From Empedobacter stercoris (GTDB lineage Bacteria > Bacteroidota > Bacteroidia > Flavobacteriales > Weeksellaceae), in NCBI RefSeq assembly GCF_965137335.1, contig NZ_CBCRZD010000004.1: a stretch of 64,000 nt of DNA; one strand, 5' to 3'. The translations under genes were made by a program, and so were the position numbers. Numbering within the stretch: position 1 is the stretch's first letter; the number at the start of each line of letters is the position of its first letter. The notes beneath the pieces are model-generated. The model was not told the DNA's origin, made no database searches, and was given only the letters and a program-made list of their open reading frames with translations. Positions 8,969 through 16,958 of the stretch are shown in pieces.

Positions 8969-10162
8969 ATGAACCAATTGTTATTAAATATAGAAAACTA
9001 TGTTTTCAATCTGTTCAAAGATAAACTTTCTTTAGATTTTACGTACCATAATTTTATGCATACCGTAAAAGTTGTAGAAGCCATAAAAACCTTGAGTGCT
9101 GAAGAACAAATTCCTACAGATCTACAAGAAAAATTAATAATTGCAGGTTGGTTTCACGATACCGGTTACACAAAAATCGTGCAAGGTCATGAAATTGAGA
9201 GTGCAAATATTGTAAAAGAGTATTTAAGTGAACTTGATTTTGATGAAAAATATATTAAAGAAGTTCAAGATTATATTTTGATTACAACTTTATATAAAGT
9301 TCCGAAGACGATTGGCGAAGCAATTGTAAAAGATGCAGATAATTATCATTTGGGTCAAACTGAATATCCAAAAATAGCCGAATTATTACGAGATGAGATT
9401 TCGAAAATTTGTAAAAAAGACTTTACAGATTATGAATGGCATATAGAAAACCGAAATTTCTTTTTGAATGTGCATCATTTTTATACCGATTCGGCAAAAA
9501 AACTTTGGCAAAAAGGAAAAGAAGAAAATTTGATTTATACACAAAGTAAAATCAAAGAAATTGAGTTGATTGGTGATGTACCGAACAAATACGAATTAAA
9601 GAAAAAGAAAAACGATAAAATTCAACAACCCGATCGAGGAGTAGATACGCTTTTCCGTGTAACGTTAAATAATCATACGCGTTTAAGTGATATTGCAGAT
9701 AGTAAAGCCAATATTTTATTGTCTGTAAATGCAATTGTAATTTCGATTGCACTTTCTACGTTGGTTCCGAAATTAGGAAGTCCAAAAAATGAATACTTGA
9801 TTTTACCTTCTATTGTTATGCTTTTGTCAAGTGTTATTTCGATTATTTTTGCAATTTTAGCCACAAAACCAAAAGTTACTTACGAAAGTTTTAACGAAGA
9901 AGATGTAAAAAATAGAAAAGTTAATTTGCTTTTCTTTGGAAATTTTTATCAAATGTCGATTGATGCCTACGAAGAGGCGATGGAAGAATTGATGAAAGAC
10001 AGAGATTATGTTTATACATCTTTAACTCGAGATTTATACTATTTAGGAAAAGTTTTGGAGCGAAAATATCGCTTGTTGAGTATAACGTATACCATTTTTA
10101 TGATTGGTACTATATTATCAGTTTTGACTTTTGCTTATGCAATGTTTACAAATGTTGGTTAA
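8969..10162 (+). CDS. HD-domain phosphohydrolase fused to a Pycsar-type membrane effector domain (PycTM)
   Basis: Numbered from the ATG at 8969 (a GTG sits one codon before), the 397-residue protein begins with an HD domain: His31, His63-Asp64, His74 and the Asp pair at 122/124. The link ends near residue 225 and is followed by a motif-rich segment (NNHTRLSDIADSKANILLSV, 234-253) with membrane helices at about 247-266, 278-298 and 375-393. This C-terminal layout is that of effectors of Pycsar anti-phage systems, where cyclic UMP or CMP triggers membrane damage. No nucleotide cyclase gene is adjacent. HD-PycTM fusions occur widely in flavobacterial chromosomes, so a housekeeping nucleotide-sensing role is equally possible. 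Confidence 0.8.
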   Translation: MNQLLLNIENYVFNLFKDKLSLDFTYHNFMHTVKVVEAIKTLSAEEQIPTDLQEKLIIAGWFHDTGYTKIVQGHEIESANIVKEYLSELDFDEKYIKEVQDYILITTLYKVPKTIGEAIVKDADNYHLGQTEYPKIAELLRDEISKICKKDFTDYEWHIENRNFFLNVHHFYTDSAKKLWQKGKEENLIYTQSKIKEIELIGDVPNKYELKKKKNDKIQQPDRGVDTLFRVTLNNHTRLSDIADSKANILLSVNAIVISIALSTLVPKLGSPKNEYLILPSIVMLLSSVISIIFAILATKPKVTYESFNEEDVKNRKVNLLFFGNFYQMSIDAYEEAMEELMKDRDYVYTSLTRDLYYLGKVLERKYRLLSITYTIFMIGTILSVLTFAYAMFTNVG

Positions 10163-10244
10163 ATGCAATTCCAACTAAAAATTTGACTATTTTTTCTTAT
10201 AAATACTTTAAGAATGCCTATTTTTAGACCATAAAATAGTTGAG

Positions 10245-10661
10245 ATGAAAATTGAATTAAATAGAGTAAACAAAGCTTCTCATTACGAAGCAACTGCTGC
10301 AAGTTCTTCTGTGAAGGTGAATATAGATGGGCCAGAATCGATAGGAGGAGAGGGAAAAGGAGTTCGTCCGATGGAGCTGGTTTTAATAGCTTTAGGTAGT
10401 TGTAGTGTTTTTGATTTGGGAGAAATTTTAAAAAAACAACGTCAAGAAATCGAAGATCTTAAAGTTGAGGTAGAAGGACAACGCCGCGATGAAATTCCAA
10501 ATATTTTCACAAACATTCACATCAAATTTTTCTTAAAAGGAAACATCGATTTGGAAAAAGCAAATAAAGCTGCTGAATTAGCAGTGAAAAAATATTGTAG
10601 CGTACACGATATGTTAGCAAACGGAGGTATCGATATTACGTACGAAATTAATGTGAACTAA
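10245..10661 (+). CDS. OsmC family peroxiredoxin-like protein
   Basis: A 138-residue member of the OsmC/Ohr fold, whose members reduce organic hydroperoxides with two cysteines. Both signature positions are present: ALGSCSVFD near residue 53 and KYCSVHDML near residue 118, the usual spacing. The N-terminal strand region contains the expected GGEGKGVRPMELVLIALG stretch. The subgroup is YhfA-like rather than Ohr-like by length and the second motif, but substrate is not predictable. It is a stand-alone gene followed directly by a decayed fragment. Confidence 0.9.
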   Translation: MKIELNRVNKASHYEATAASSSVKVNIDGPESIGGEGKGVRPMELVLIALGSCSVFDLGEILKKQRQEIEDLKVEVEGQRRDEIPNIFTNIHIKFFLKGNIDLEKANKAAELAVKKYCSVHDMLANGGIDITYEINVN

Positions 10662-10668
10662 ATTGTAG

Positions 10669-10923
10669 CAAAACATTACACCAAATAATGATGTAATAAA
10701 TGACGAATGGGATTTGAGTAAATTCTTAACTGCCTATCCAAATGCTGTTATAGAAATTTATGACCGATTTGGAAAAAATGTGAAAACAATTACACAAGCT
10801 GATCAGTTTATTTGGGATGGAAGAATAGGAGGAAAACCTGTGCCTACAGATAATTATTGGTATGCAATCAAACTAAATGATGAACAAACAAAATCAGGTT
10901 CAATATTAATTAAAATCAGATAA
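10669..10923 (+). pseudogene. orphan type IX secretion type B sorting domain (gene remnant)
   Basis: An open stretch of about 84 codons, opening just after an in-frame TAG, reads ITPNNDVINDEW, then a strand-rich region with EIYDRFGKNVKT, WDGRIGGKPVPTDNYWY and a terminal IKIR. This is the classic C-terminal sorting domain of type B type IX secretion cargo (gliding-motility-associated C-terminal domain). There is no credible start codon ahead of the ITPN motif; a TTG at 10714 would cut the domain. There is also no signal peptide and no cargo body, because osmC ends 7 bases earlier. I read it as the last exon-like remnant of a large secreted protein gene lost by deletion. Confidence 0.75.
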
Positions 10924-10967
10924 TCTTAAGTTTTTGAAACAAGATTAAATCGTAAAATGATGATAAC

Positions 10968-11002
10968 AAAAAGATGTAGCCTTATAGGTTACATCTTTTT
11001 TT
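10968..11002 (+). terminator. intrinsic terminator
   Basis: AAAGATGTAGCCT pairs with AGGTTACATCTTT (one G-T pair, 3-base loop) and is followed by a T-run. It lies after the sorting-domain remnant and still ends any transcript from osmC. Confidence 0.8.
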
Positions 11003-11072
11003 GTTAAATTTACAATTCAATGTATATTAACTTCCTGAAAAAGTTTAGTTTGAACCTGTAATTATACTGAAT

Positions 11073-11603
11073 ATGAATACGAAAAGTCAACAAATTGTTT
11101 ATGTCCACGGACTATATAGCTCGGCTAATTCTTCGAAATTCAAATCGATTTTAAAGAAATATCCTTCAGCAATTTGTGTAGAATGGAGAGTAGAGGATAC
11201 TATATCGGCCATTTTGCTTGAGGCTTACGATCACTTAAAAGGAGTCGTGGAAGATTTAACTATTATTGGGAGTTCTACTGGAGGTAATTTTGCGTGGCAA
11301 TTGCAACAGAAATTAAAAGAAAATGGTAAATCGAGTGAATTGATTTTACTTAATCCTTTGGTTGATGTGTCAGTCATAAAAGAGCTTGATTTTCCAAAAA
11401 ATCTTATCCAATTTTTAGTAGATATGAATCGTTTCGAAAATACTAAAGTTTTTTTATCCGTTCATGATGAAGTGTTAGATTTTGAAAAGTTAAAAAAATT
11501 CTTCGAAATGCAAGACAATATTTTTCCAAATCAAATTGATATGATCGAAATTGATGATGATCATCGTATTCATAACTTCAAGTCATTGTTAACGTTAATT
11601 TAA
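11073..11603 (+). CDS. YqiA/YcfP-type alpha/beta hydrolase
   Basis: A short (176-residue) alpha/beta-fold hydrolase. The oxyanion region YVHGLYSS is at about 10-17, the nucleophile elbow GSSTGG (Ser near residue 69) follows, and the closing acid and base appear as LSVHDEVLDF and DDDHRI near the C-terminus. Length and the YVHGL...SS pattern fit the YqiA/YcfP esterase family, whose physiological substrate is unknown. It has its own upstream region and no operon partner. Confidence 0.75.
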   Translation: MNTKSQQIVYVHGLYSSANSSKFKSILKKYPSAICVEWRVEDTISAILLEAYDHLKGVVEDLTIIGSSTGGNFAWQLQQKLKENGKSSELILLNPLVDVSVIKELDFPKNLIQFLVDMNRFENTKVFLSVHDEVLDFEKLKKFFEMQDNIFPNQIDMIEIDDDHRIHNFKSLLTLI

Positions 11604-11668
11604 TTTACTCTTTACAATTATTTAATTTTATTCCATGCATTTTTGCATCAAAATTAAGTCACTCAAAT

Positions 11669-12883
11669 ATGAAGCATTATTTAGTTTTACCGTTATTATT
11701 AATAACTGTAAGTCTTTTTGGACAGAATAAAGATTCTATTCAAACAGAAGAATATAAAAACTTGATGTCGCCTTATTACAGTTATGGAGACGGTTTGGGA
11801 ATTACTTCTCCCGATAGTTTGTATCAGGTAAATATTCGATTCAGAATGCAAAATAGAGTGTCTTATATTGATAATCAAGATGAAGAAGATAAAATTGATG
11901 CGCAAATTCGTCGTTTAAGGCTTCGATTAGACGGTTATATTGGTAATCCAAAGTTCGAATATTCGTTGCAACTTTCTTTTGCTTCTGGCGATGTAGGAAA
12001 GGCAGAGGAGGGAAAAAATACTAACATCATTCGAGATGCCATGATTTTTTATAACCCAAATAAACATTGGAGTTTTGGATTTGGTCAAACCAAATTGCCG
12101 GGAAATAGACAGCGAAATAATTCTTCGGGTGCATTACAATTAACAGATCGTTCCATTAACAATGCGGACTTTAACATCGACCGTGATTTTGGATTTCAAG
12201 TACAACATTCAAAAAAATCAAAAGAACATTTTTCGTATACATTGCGTGGAGCTGTTTCTACTGGAGAAGGGAGAAATTGGACAAAGTTTGATGATACAGG
12301 TTTAGCCTATACAGGAAAAGTAGAATTGTTTCCGTTCGGGGCTTTTACAAATGACGGAAGTAGTTACGAAGGAGATTTATTTCATGAGCAAACACCAAAG
12401 TTGATGCTTTCTGGTGCGTACAGTTACAATAATAATGCGCATAAAACCAAAGGTCAGCAAGGAGATGAGTTATTTGGAACAGCAAATATTCAATCTTTAT
12501 TTTTTGATGCAATGTTCAAATATCGTGGTTGGAGTTTTATGTATGCTTACTTGAATAGAAATTCTGATCAAACTGTATTCCATAACCCGCAAGATGCAAC
12601 CGATTTTAATTACATCTACAATGGTCATGGAATGGATTTTCAAGGTTCATACACTTTTCCAAAACATTGGGAAGTAATTGGACGCTATTCTACGCAAAAA
12701 GTAAATGATAAAATTTTTGAGTTTACTCCAAACACAAATCAATATAGTTTAGGGTTGACGAAGTATATCTGGGAACATGCCTTCAAATTACAAGCAGAAG
12801 TGTCCTATGAGCAACAGAAGTTTTATAATTTAGAAAAGAAAAACAATTGGTATGCCCGTTTACAAATAGAAATTGGGATATAA
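11669..12883 (+). CDS. phosphate-selective porin O/P family outer-membrane protein
   Basis: A 404-residue outer-membrane beta-barrel of the OprO/OprP family, likely allowing passage of phosphate or other anions. A signal peptide (MKHYLVLPLLLITVSLFGQ) is followed by a short polar segment and then amphipathic strands, with the family segment RRLRLRLDGYIGNP near residue 80 and the GFGQTKLPGNRQR region near residue 135, where the porin loop carries basic residues. The C-terminus IEIGI is a plausible last strand. It stands alone. Which anion it favours cannot be decided from sequence, and no pho-type operator was recognised upstream. Confidence 0.87.
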   Translation: MKHYLVLPLLLITVSLFGQNKDSIQTEEYKNLMSPYYSYGDGLGITSPDSLYQVNIRFRMQNRVSYIDNQDEEDKIDAQIRRLRLRLDGYIGNPKFEYSLQLSFASGDVGKAEEGKNTNIIRDAMIFYNPNKHWSFGFGQTKLPGNRQRNNSSGALQLTDRSINNADFNIDRDFGFQVQHSKKSKEHFSYTLRGAVSTGEGRNWTKFDDTGLAYTGKVELFPFGAFTNDGSSYEGDLFHEQTPKLMLSGAYSYNNNAHKTKGQQGDELFGTANIQSLFFDAMFKYRGWSFMYAYLNRNSDQTVFHNPQDATDFNYIYNGHGMDFQGSYTFPKHWEVIGRYSTQKVNDKIFEFTPNTNQYSLGLTKYIWEHAFKLQAEVSYEQQKFYNLEKKNNWYARLQIEIGI

Positions 12884-12972
12884 GCTATCTTATTTAAGTA
12901 AACTATTTTACAAAGATTTAATGGTATGATATTTAAATAAATTGTTTAAACTTGTAGTAACAATATCAACCC

Positions 12973-13111
12973 ATGCAACCCAATAAAAGAAAAAGCAGCC
13001 TGAATCGTAATGTGGAATTCGGCACAAAAAAAAGTATAGTTTAAAGACGTAATAATTGTAGCAATTTTAATATTTGTAATCGTTTTAACAATATTGAAAT
13101 TTGTAAATTAA
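12973..13111 (+). pseudogene. possible small single-helix membrane protein, frameshifted
   Basis: An ATG at 12973 opens MQPNKRKSSLNRNVEFGTKK and stops at 13042-13044 after 23 codons. A second frame beginning at 13040 gives FKDVIIVAILIFVIVLTILK and ends at 13111. The basic head of the first frame and the hydrophobic helix of the second make sense together as one small membrane protein of about 45 residues, split by an indel just after a run of eight A (13026-13033). No homologue is recognised. It could also be chance in AT-rich DNA. Confidence 0.35.
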
Positions 13112-13121
13112 ATAATCTAAT

Positions 13122-13153
13122 AAAAAAATCCCTTCATCTGAAGGGATTTTTTT
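13122..13153. terminator. bidirectional terminator
   Basis: AAAAAAATCCCTTC (13122-13135) pairs with GAAGGGATTTTTT across a 4-base loop. It separates rightward transcription from the porin region and leftward transcription ending at the small membrane protein gene. Confidence 0.88.
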
Positions 13154-13155
13154 AT

Positions 13156-13536
13156 CTATTTTTTCTCAATAGAAACTAATTTCGAATTTTCTTTACAAAT
13201 CTCAAGAACGAAGTTATAATCTTTAGAATTGTCTTTGCTTTTATAATTTGCTAAATATTCTCTACATGGAACTTGATCTTTTTTAGAGTTATCAAAATCA
13301 ACTTTACTTCTTTTGAATAATTCTTTTTTCAAAAATGTAGAATCTAAATTTTCAGTTTTCATAAATGCTTGTGCTTCTGGTGAAATCGATAATCTTTTAG
13401 AATAAGCTTCATCCAAAACTCTTGCATTTGGAAAGTAATTACATGAGAATGCGCGTGGACCAAACGCCATTGCGACGAAAACCATCCCAATTCCTACTCC
13501 CATCATATACTTCATAAATCTTTGCGTAAACGTCAT
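13156..13536 (-). CDS. small membrane-anchored protein, DUF4258-like
   Basis: A 126-residue protein with one N-terminal membrane helix (about residues 9-28, MMGVGIGMVFVAMAF) and a periplasmic or cytosolic polar domain containing Cys32, Cys96 and Cys113. The pattern NARVLDEAY...SPEAQAFM resembles a short protein found beside alanine dehydrogenase in related flavobacteria and often labelled DUF4258; that assignment is from memory. Its start overlaps the stop of ald by 4 bases (ATGA type), so it is translated with ald as the last gene of the porX-tsaE-ald unit. Function unknown. Confidence 0.7.
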   Translation of the reverse strand: MTFTQRFMKYMMGVGIGMVFVAMAFGPRAFSCNYFPNARVLDEAYSKRLSISPEAQAFMKTENLDSTFLKKELFKRSKVDFDNSKKDQVPCREYLANYKSKDNSKDYNFVLEICKENSKLVSIEKK

Positions 13537-14738
13537 ATGATCAATAAATTAATGTCGTGAAATGGTAAATCAAACCAGTCACATAAGTTCTTTTTTACAA
13601 TTCTTCCTTTGTACAAATATACGCCATTTCTTATAGTTTTATCCGTTTGTACCACATTTGCAAAACCAGATTCTTCTGATATTTGAAATAAATAGGATAA
13701 AAAATAATTACTCAACGCTTTAGTAGACGTACGTGCAACGCGAGAAGTGATATTAGAAACGGCATAATGAATGATATCATTCTTTACAATGATTGGATGA
13801 TCATGTGTTGTCAACTCTGAAGTTTCAAAGCATCCACCTTGATCTATACTAACATCAATAATAACAGCGCCAGCTTTCATATTTTGAACCATCATTTCAG
13901 TAACGACACATGGTGTACGAGTTTCTCCACGAAGTGCTCCAATTGCTAAATCGCATCGTCTTAAAGCTTTTCCTAATTCTTTAGGATCTAATGTCGAAGT
14001 GGAAACGCGTTGACCAATATTTTGTTGTAAACGTCTTAATCTCGTCAATGAATTGTCAAAAACTCGAACCGAAGCGCCCAAACCTAAAGCAGTTCTTGTT
14101 GCATTTTCAGCAACAGTTCCTGCTCCAAGAATAACAACTTCTGTTGGTCGTACTCCAGTAACGCCTCCCATTAAAATACCATTCCCAACATTTGTTGAAG
14201 ACATCAATTCACTCGCTACCAAAATAGCCGTAGTTCCTGCAATTTCACTTAATAAACGAACGACTGGTAAATGATTTTGTTCATCACGAATAAACTCAAA
14301 ACCTACAGCGTCTACACGTTTTGCGATAAGTTTCTGAAAATATTCACGTTTCAACGTGTTGGTAGGTACAGAAGAAATGATTAATGCATGGGGTTTTACC
14401 CAATCAATTTCTTCTAATGTAAGTGGGCCTACTTTTAGAATAATTGGTTTTTCGAAAACGGATTGCGTATTGTAAGAAATCTGCGCACCAGCTTCCGAAT
14501 ATTCTTTATCTGAGTAATTTGCACCTTCTCCTGCTCCAGTTTCAATCGTTACTTGATGTCCGTTATTGACTAAAATTTCGACTGCATCAGGAGAAAGACA
14601 AATTCGTTTTTCTTGATTATTTGTTTCTTTTGGAATTCCAATATCGAAGCGCTCTTTCTTATGAGGAATCTCTAAACGCTCGGGTTGAGGAATAAGTTCT
14701 TCTTGAGAAAACGGCGTGAAAATATTTTTTCCGTCCAT
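13533..14738 (-). CDS. ald: alanine dehydrogenase
   Basis: Interconverts L-alanine and pyruvate plus ammonia with NAD. At 401 residues it is longer than the usual 370 because of an N-terminal extension of about 30 residues before DIGIPKETNNQEKRICLSP, which is the true start of the conserved domain. The Rossmann motif VVILGAGTVAENATRTALGL lies around residues 201-220 and the PNT-family proline/Gly-rich end follows. This extended form is usual in Bacteroidota. It sits 6 bases downstream of tsaE and is probably expressed from the porX promoter; why a T9SS regulator, tRNA modification and ald are grouped is not evident. Confidence 0.88.
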   Translation of the reverse strand: MDGKNIFTPFSQEELIPQPERLEIPHKKERFDIGIPKETNNQEKRICLSPDAVEILVNNGHQVTIETGAGEGANYSDKEYSEAGAQISYNTQSVFEKPIILKVGPLTLEEIDWVKPHALIISSVPTNTLKREYFQKLIAKRVDAVGFEFIRDEQNHLPVVRLLSEIAGTTAILVASELMSSTNVGNGILMGGVTGVRPTEVVILGAGTVAENATRTALGLGASVRVFDNSLTRLRRLQQNIGQRVSTSTLDPKELGKALRRCDLAIGALRGETRTPCVVTEMMVQNMKAGAVIIDVSIDQGGCFETSELTTHDHPIIVKNDIIHYAVSNITSRVARTSTKALSNYFLSYLFQISEESGFANVVQTDKTIRNGVYLYKGRIVKKNLCDWFDLPFHDINLLII

Positions 14739-14744
14739 AATGTA

Positions 14745-15149
14745 TTAGCTAAAGTTTAAATGACGAATTCCATCTACATTTTTTAGTGTAATTGTGTGGT
14801 GCTCATCAGGTATAAAGTTAGCAATTTTATTTGGCCATTCCATCAAACAATAATGATTAGAATATAAATATTCTTCAATACCAAAATCTAATGCTTCATC
14901 TTCATGATTCAAACGGTAAAAATCAAAATGAAAGACCTTTCCTTTTTTGGTGTCATATTCATTTACGATCGAAAAAGTTGGACTTGATACTTCATCATTT
15001 GTGCCTAAAGCTTTTACAAATTCTTTGATAAAAGTTGTTTTTCCAGCACCCATTTCTCCTTCGAAAGTGATTAATTTATAGTGAAGCTGATCTATTATTT
15101 GATGTGCAACTTCGGGTAATTCGTCTAAATTATGAATGATAAATTCCAT
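14745..15149 (-). CDS. tsaE: tRNA N6-threonylcarbamoyladenosine biosynthesis ATPase TsaE
   Basis: The ATPase partner of TsaB and TsaD in making the t6A modification at position 37 of ANN-decoding tRNAs. The 134-residue product has Walker A GEMGAGKTT at 31-39, the SSPTFSIVNEY segment and the Walker B-like HFDFYRL, then the conserved WPN (IMEWPNKI-type) near residue 105. Its start directly abuts the stop of porX with no gap, which indicates coupled translation. Confidence 0.95.
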   Translation of the reverse strand: MEFIIHNLDELPEVAHQIIDQLHYKLITFEGEMGAGKTTFIKEFVKALGTNDEVSSPTFSIVNEYDTKKGKVFHFDFYRLNHEDEALDFGIEEYLYSNHYCLMEWPNKIANFIPDEHHTITLKNVDGIRHLNFS

Positions 15150-16703
15150 TTAATTTTTTGGTGTTAAAACAACCATTGGTATAATTATTTCTTCTAACGA
15201 AATTCCACCATGTTGGTAAGTATTCTTGTAATAATTAACGAAATGATTGTAATTTTTTGGATACGTTAAAAATAAATTTTCTTTTGCAAAGATATACTTT
15301 GACGTAACATTAACCTTAGGTAAAAGGAATTTTTCTGGTTGATCAACTGCCAAAACATCTTTTGGATCATATTGCAATTGTTTCCCTAATTTGTAACGTA
15401 GGTTGGTACTTGCTTCTTTATCTCCAATGACTTTTGTTGGCTCTTTCACGTAAATTGTTCCATGATCGGTTGTTACAATAATTTTCATCTTGTTTTGAGC
15501 CGCTTTTTTTACAATTTCCATTAAATACGAATTTTCAAACCAATGTTTTGTAATTGAACGATAGGTTTTGTCGTCTCGAATCATTTCGCCTACAATACGA
15601 TTATCAGTTTTCGCATGCGATAAAATATCAATGAAGTTATAGACGATAACATTCAGATTATTGTTTTTGTAATTGTTAAAATCATCTGCAATTTTTTTCT
15701 CAAAATCAGAATTTAAAATTTTGAAATAATTGTATGTAAGATCTCCCAATCCAAGACGTTTTAATTGTTCTCCTAACAATTCTTTTTCGTGCATATTTTT
15801 GTTTCCTTCATCGGTGTCATTTAACCAATACTGAGGATATTTTTTCTCAATTTCAAGTGGCATCAGTCCCGAAAAGAATGCATTTCTTGCATATTGTGTT
15901 GCTGACGGCAAAATACTGTAATATAGATTTTCGTTTTCAGAATTATAATAACGATTAAAAATAGGTTCAATCACTTTCCATTGATCATAGCGTAAATTGT
16001 CCACCATTATCAATAATACATTTTTGTCTTTCCCTAATTGTGGGCGAACCAATTGATTAAAAACTGTGTGCGATAAAACAGGGCGATCTTCGTCATCATG
16101 TAACCAATCTTCGTAATTACGTTCAATGAATTTAAAGAAAGCTGCATTGGCTTCACTTTTTTGATTTTCGATGATTTGCGTTAAAGCAGTATCTTCAATA
16201 TTTTCTAATTCAAGTTCCCAATAAACCAATTTTTTATAAATCTCTTGCCAATCTTCAAAATCACGCGCATTCATCATATCCATCGTAATATTTCTGAATT
16301 CTTGTTGGTAATTGATAACTGTTTTTTCGGAAATAATTTTAGAAGCATCCAAAATCTTTTTCAAACTTAATAAGATCTGATTTGGGTTAACAGGTTTAAT
16401 CAAATAATCTGAAATATGTGCACCAATTGCATCTTCCATAATATGTTCTTCCTCACTTTTTGTGACCATAATAACGGGAAGATTTGGGCGGATTTCTTTG
16501 ATTTTTGGCAAAGCTTCTAAGCCGCTTAACCCTGGCATATTTTCATCGATTAAAACCGCTACAAAATTTTCTTTTTCAATCACTTCTAACGCATCCGTTG
16601 CGTTGTTTATCATTGTCGTATCGTATCCCTTTTTCTCTAAAAAAAGTTGGTGCGGTTTCAATAAATCGATTTCATCGTCAATCCATAAAATTTTTATAGC
16701 CAT
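15150..16703 (-). CDS. porX: T9SS response regulator and phosphodiesterase PorX
   Basis: A two-domain regulator of type IX secretion genes. Residues 1-125 form a CheY-like receiver with the acidic pocket Asp10/Asp11, the phospho-acceptor Asp53 (LIDENMPG) and the switch Thr/Lys in MVTKS. Residues about 200-517 are a PglZ/alkaline-phosphatase-type domain with VDNLRYDQW and TTDHGT metal motifs; in Porphyromonas and Flavobacterium this domain hydrolyses cyclic and linear oligonucleotides and zinc promotes dimerisation. Its partner kinase PorY is not in the window. It is the first gene of the porX-tsaE-ald unit. Confidence 0.93.
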   Translation of the reverse strand: MAIKILWIDDEIDLLKPHQLFLEKKGYDTTMINNATDALEVIEKENFVAVLIDENMPGLSGLEALPKIKEIRPNLPVIMVTKSEEEHIMEDAIGAHISDYLIKPVNPNQILLSLKKILDASKIISEKTVINYQQEFRNITMDMMNARDFEDWQEIYKKLVYWELELENIEDTALTQIIENQKSEANAAFFKFIERNYEDWLHDDEDRPVLSHTVFNQLVRPQLGKDKNVLLIMVDNLRYDQWKVIEPIFNRYYNSENENLYYSILPSATQYARNAFFSGLMPLEIEKKYPQYWLNDTDEGNKNMHEKELLGEQLKRLGLGDLTYNYFKILNSDFEKKIADDFNNYKNNNLNVIVYNFIDILSHAKTDNRIVGEMIRDDKTYRSITKHWFENSYLMEIVKKAAQNKMKIIVTTDHGTIYVKEPTKVIGDKEASTNLRYKLGKQLQYDPKDVLAVDQPEKFLLPKVNVTSKYIFAKENLFLTYPKNYNHFVNYYKNTYQHGGISLEEIIIPMVVLTPKN

Positions 16704-16933
16704 TTGTAATAATTTATATTTTTTATTATGATTTTTCTACTATCAGAATTCTTCCAAATATAGCGATAACAGAAATGTTAACATCTAAATTGTATGTTAA
16801 ACAAAACAGGAGTTTTGCTAAAATTTGCATTGTTTTTTTAGCATAAATAATTCCAAAAATGATTTTAAAGAAAAATATTTTATAAAAACGTTTCTTTCTG
16901 ATCAAAGTACTCTTTAGAATGGGTAAAAATTTA

Positions 16934-16941
16934 TATCTTTG
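16934..16941 (+). promoter_or_regulatory. -7 box ahead of the HD hydrolase gene
   Basis: TATCTTTG at 16934-16941 matches the Bacteroidota -7 box; no good TTG lies at the usual -33 distance. The proposed TTG start is 18 bases downstream. Confidence 0.5.
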
Positions 16942-16958
16942 TTAACAAAATTGTACGT

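Noticed and set aside
10714..10923. The 69-codon frame as a complete gene
   Set aside because: The sorting-domain similarity begins before the TTG at 10714, so this start would cut the domain; the piece is a remnant.
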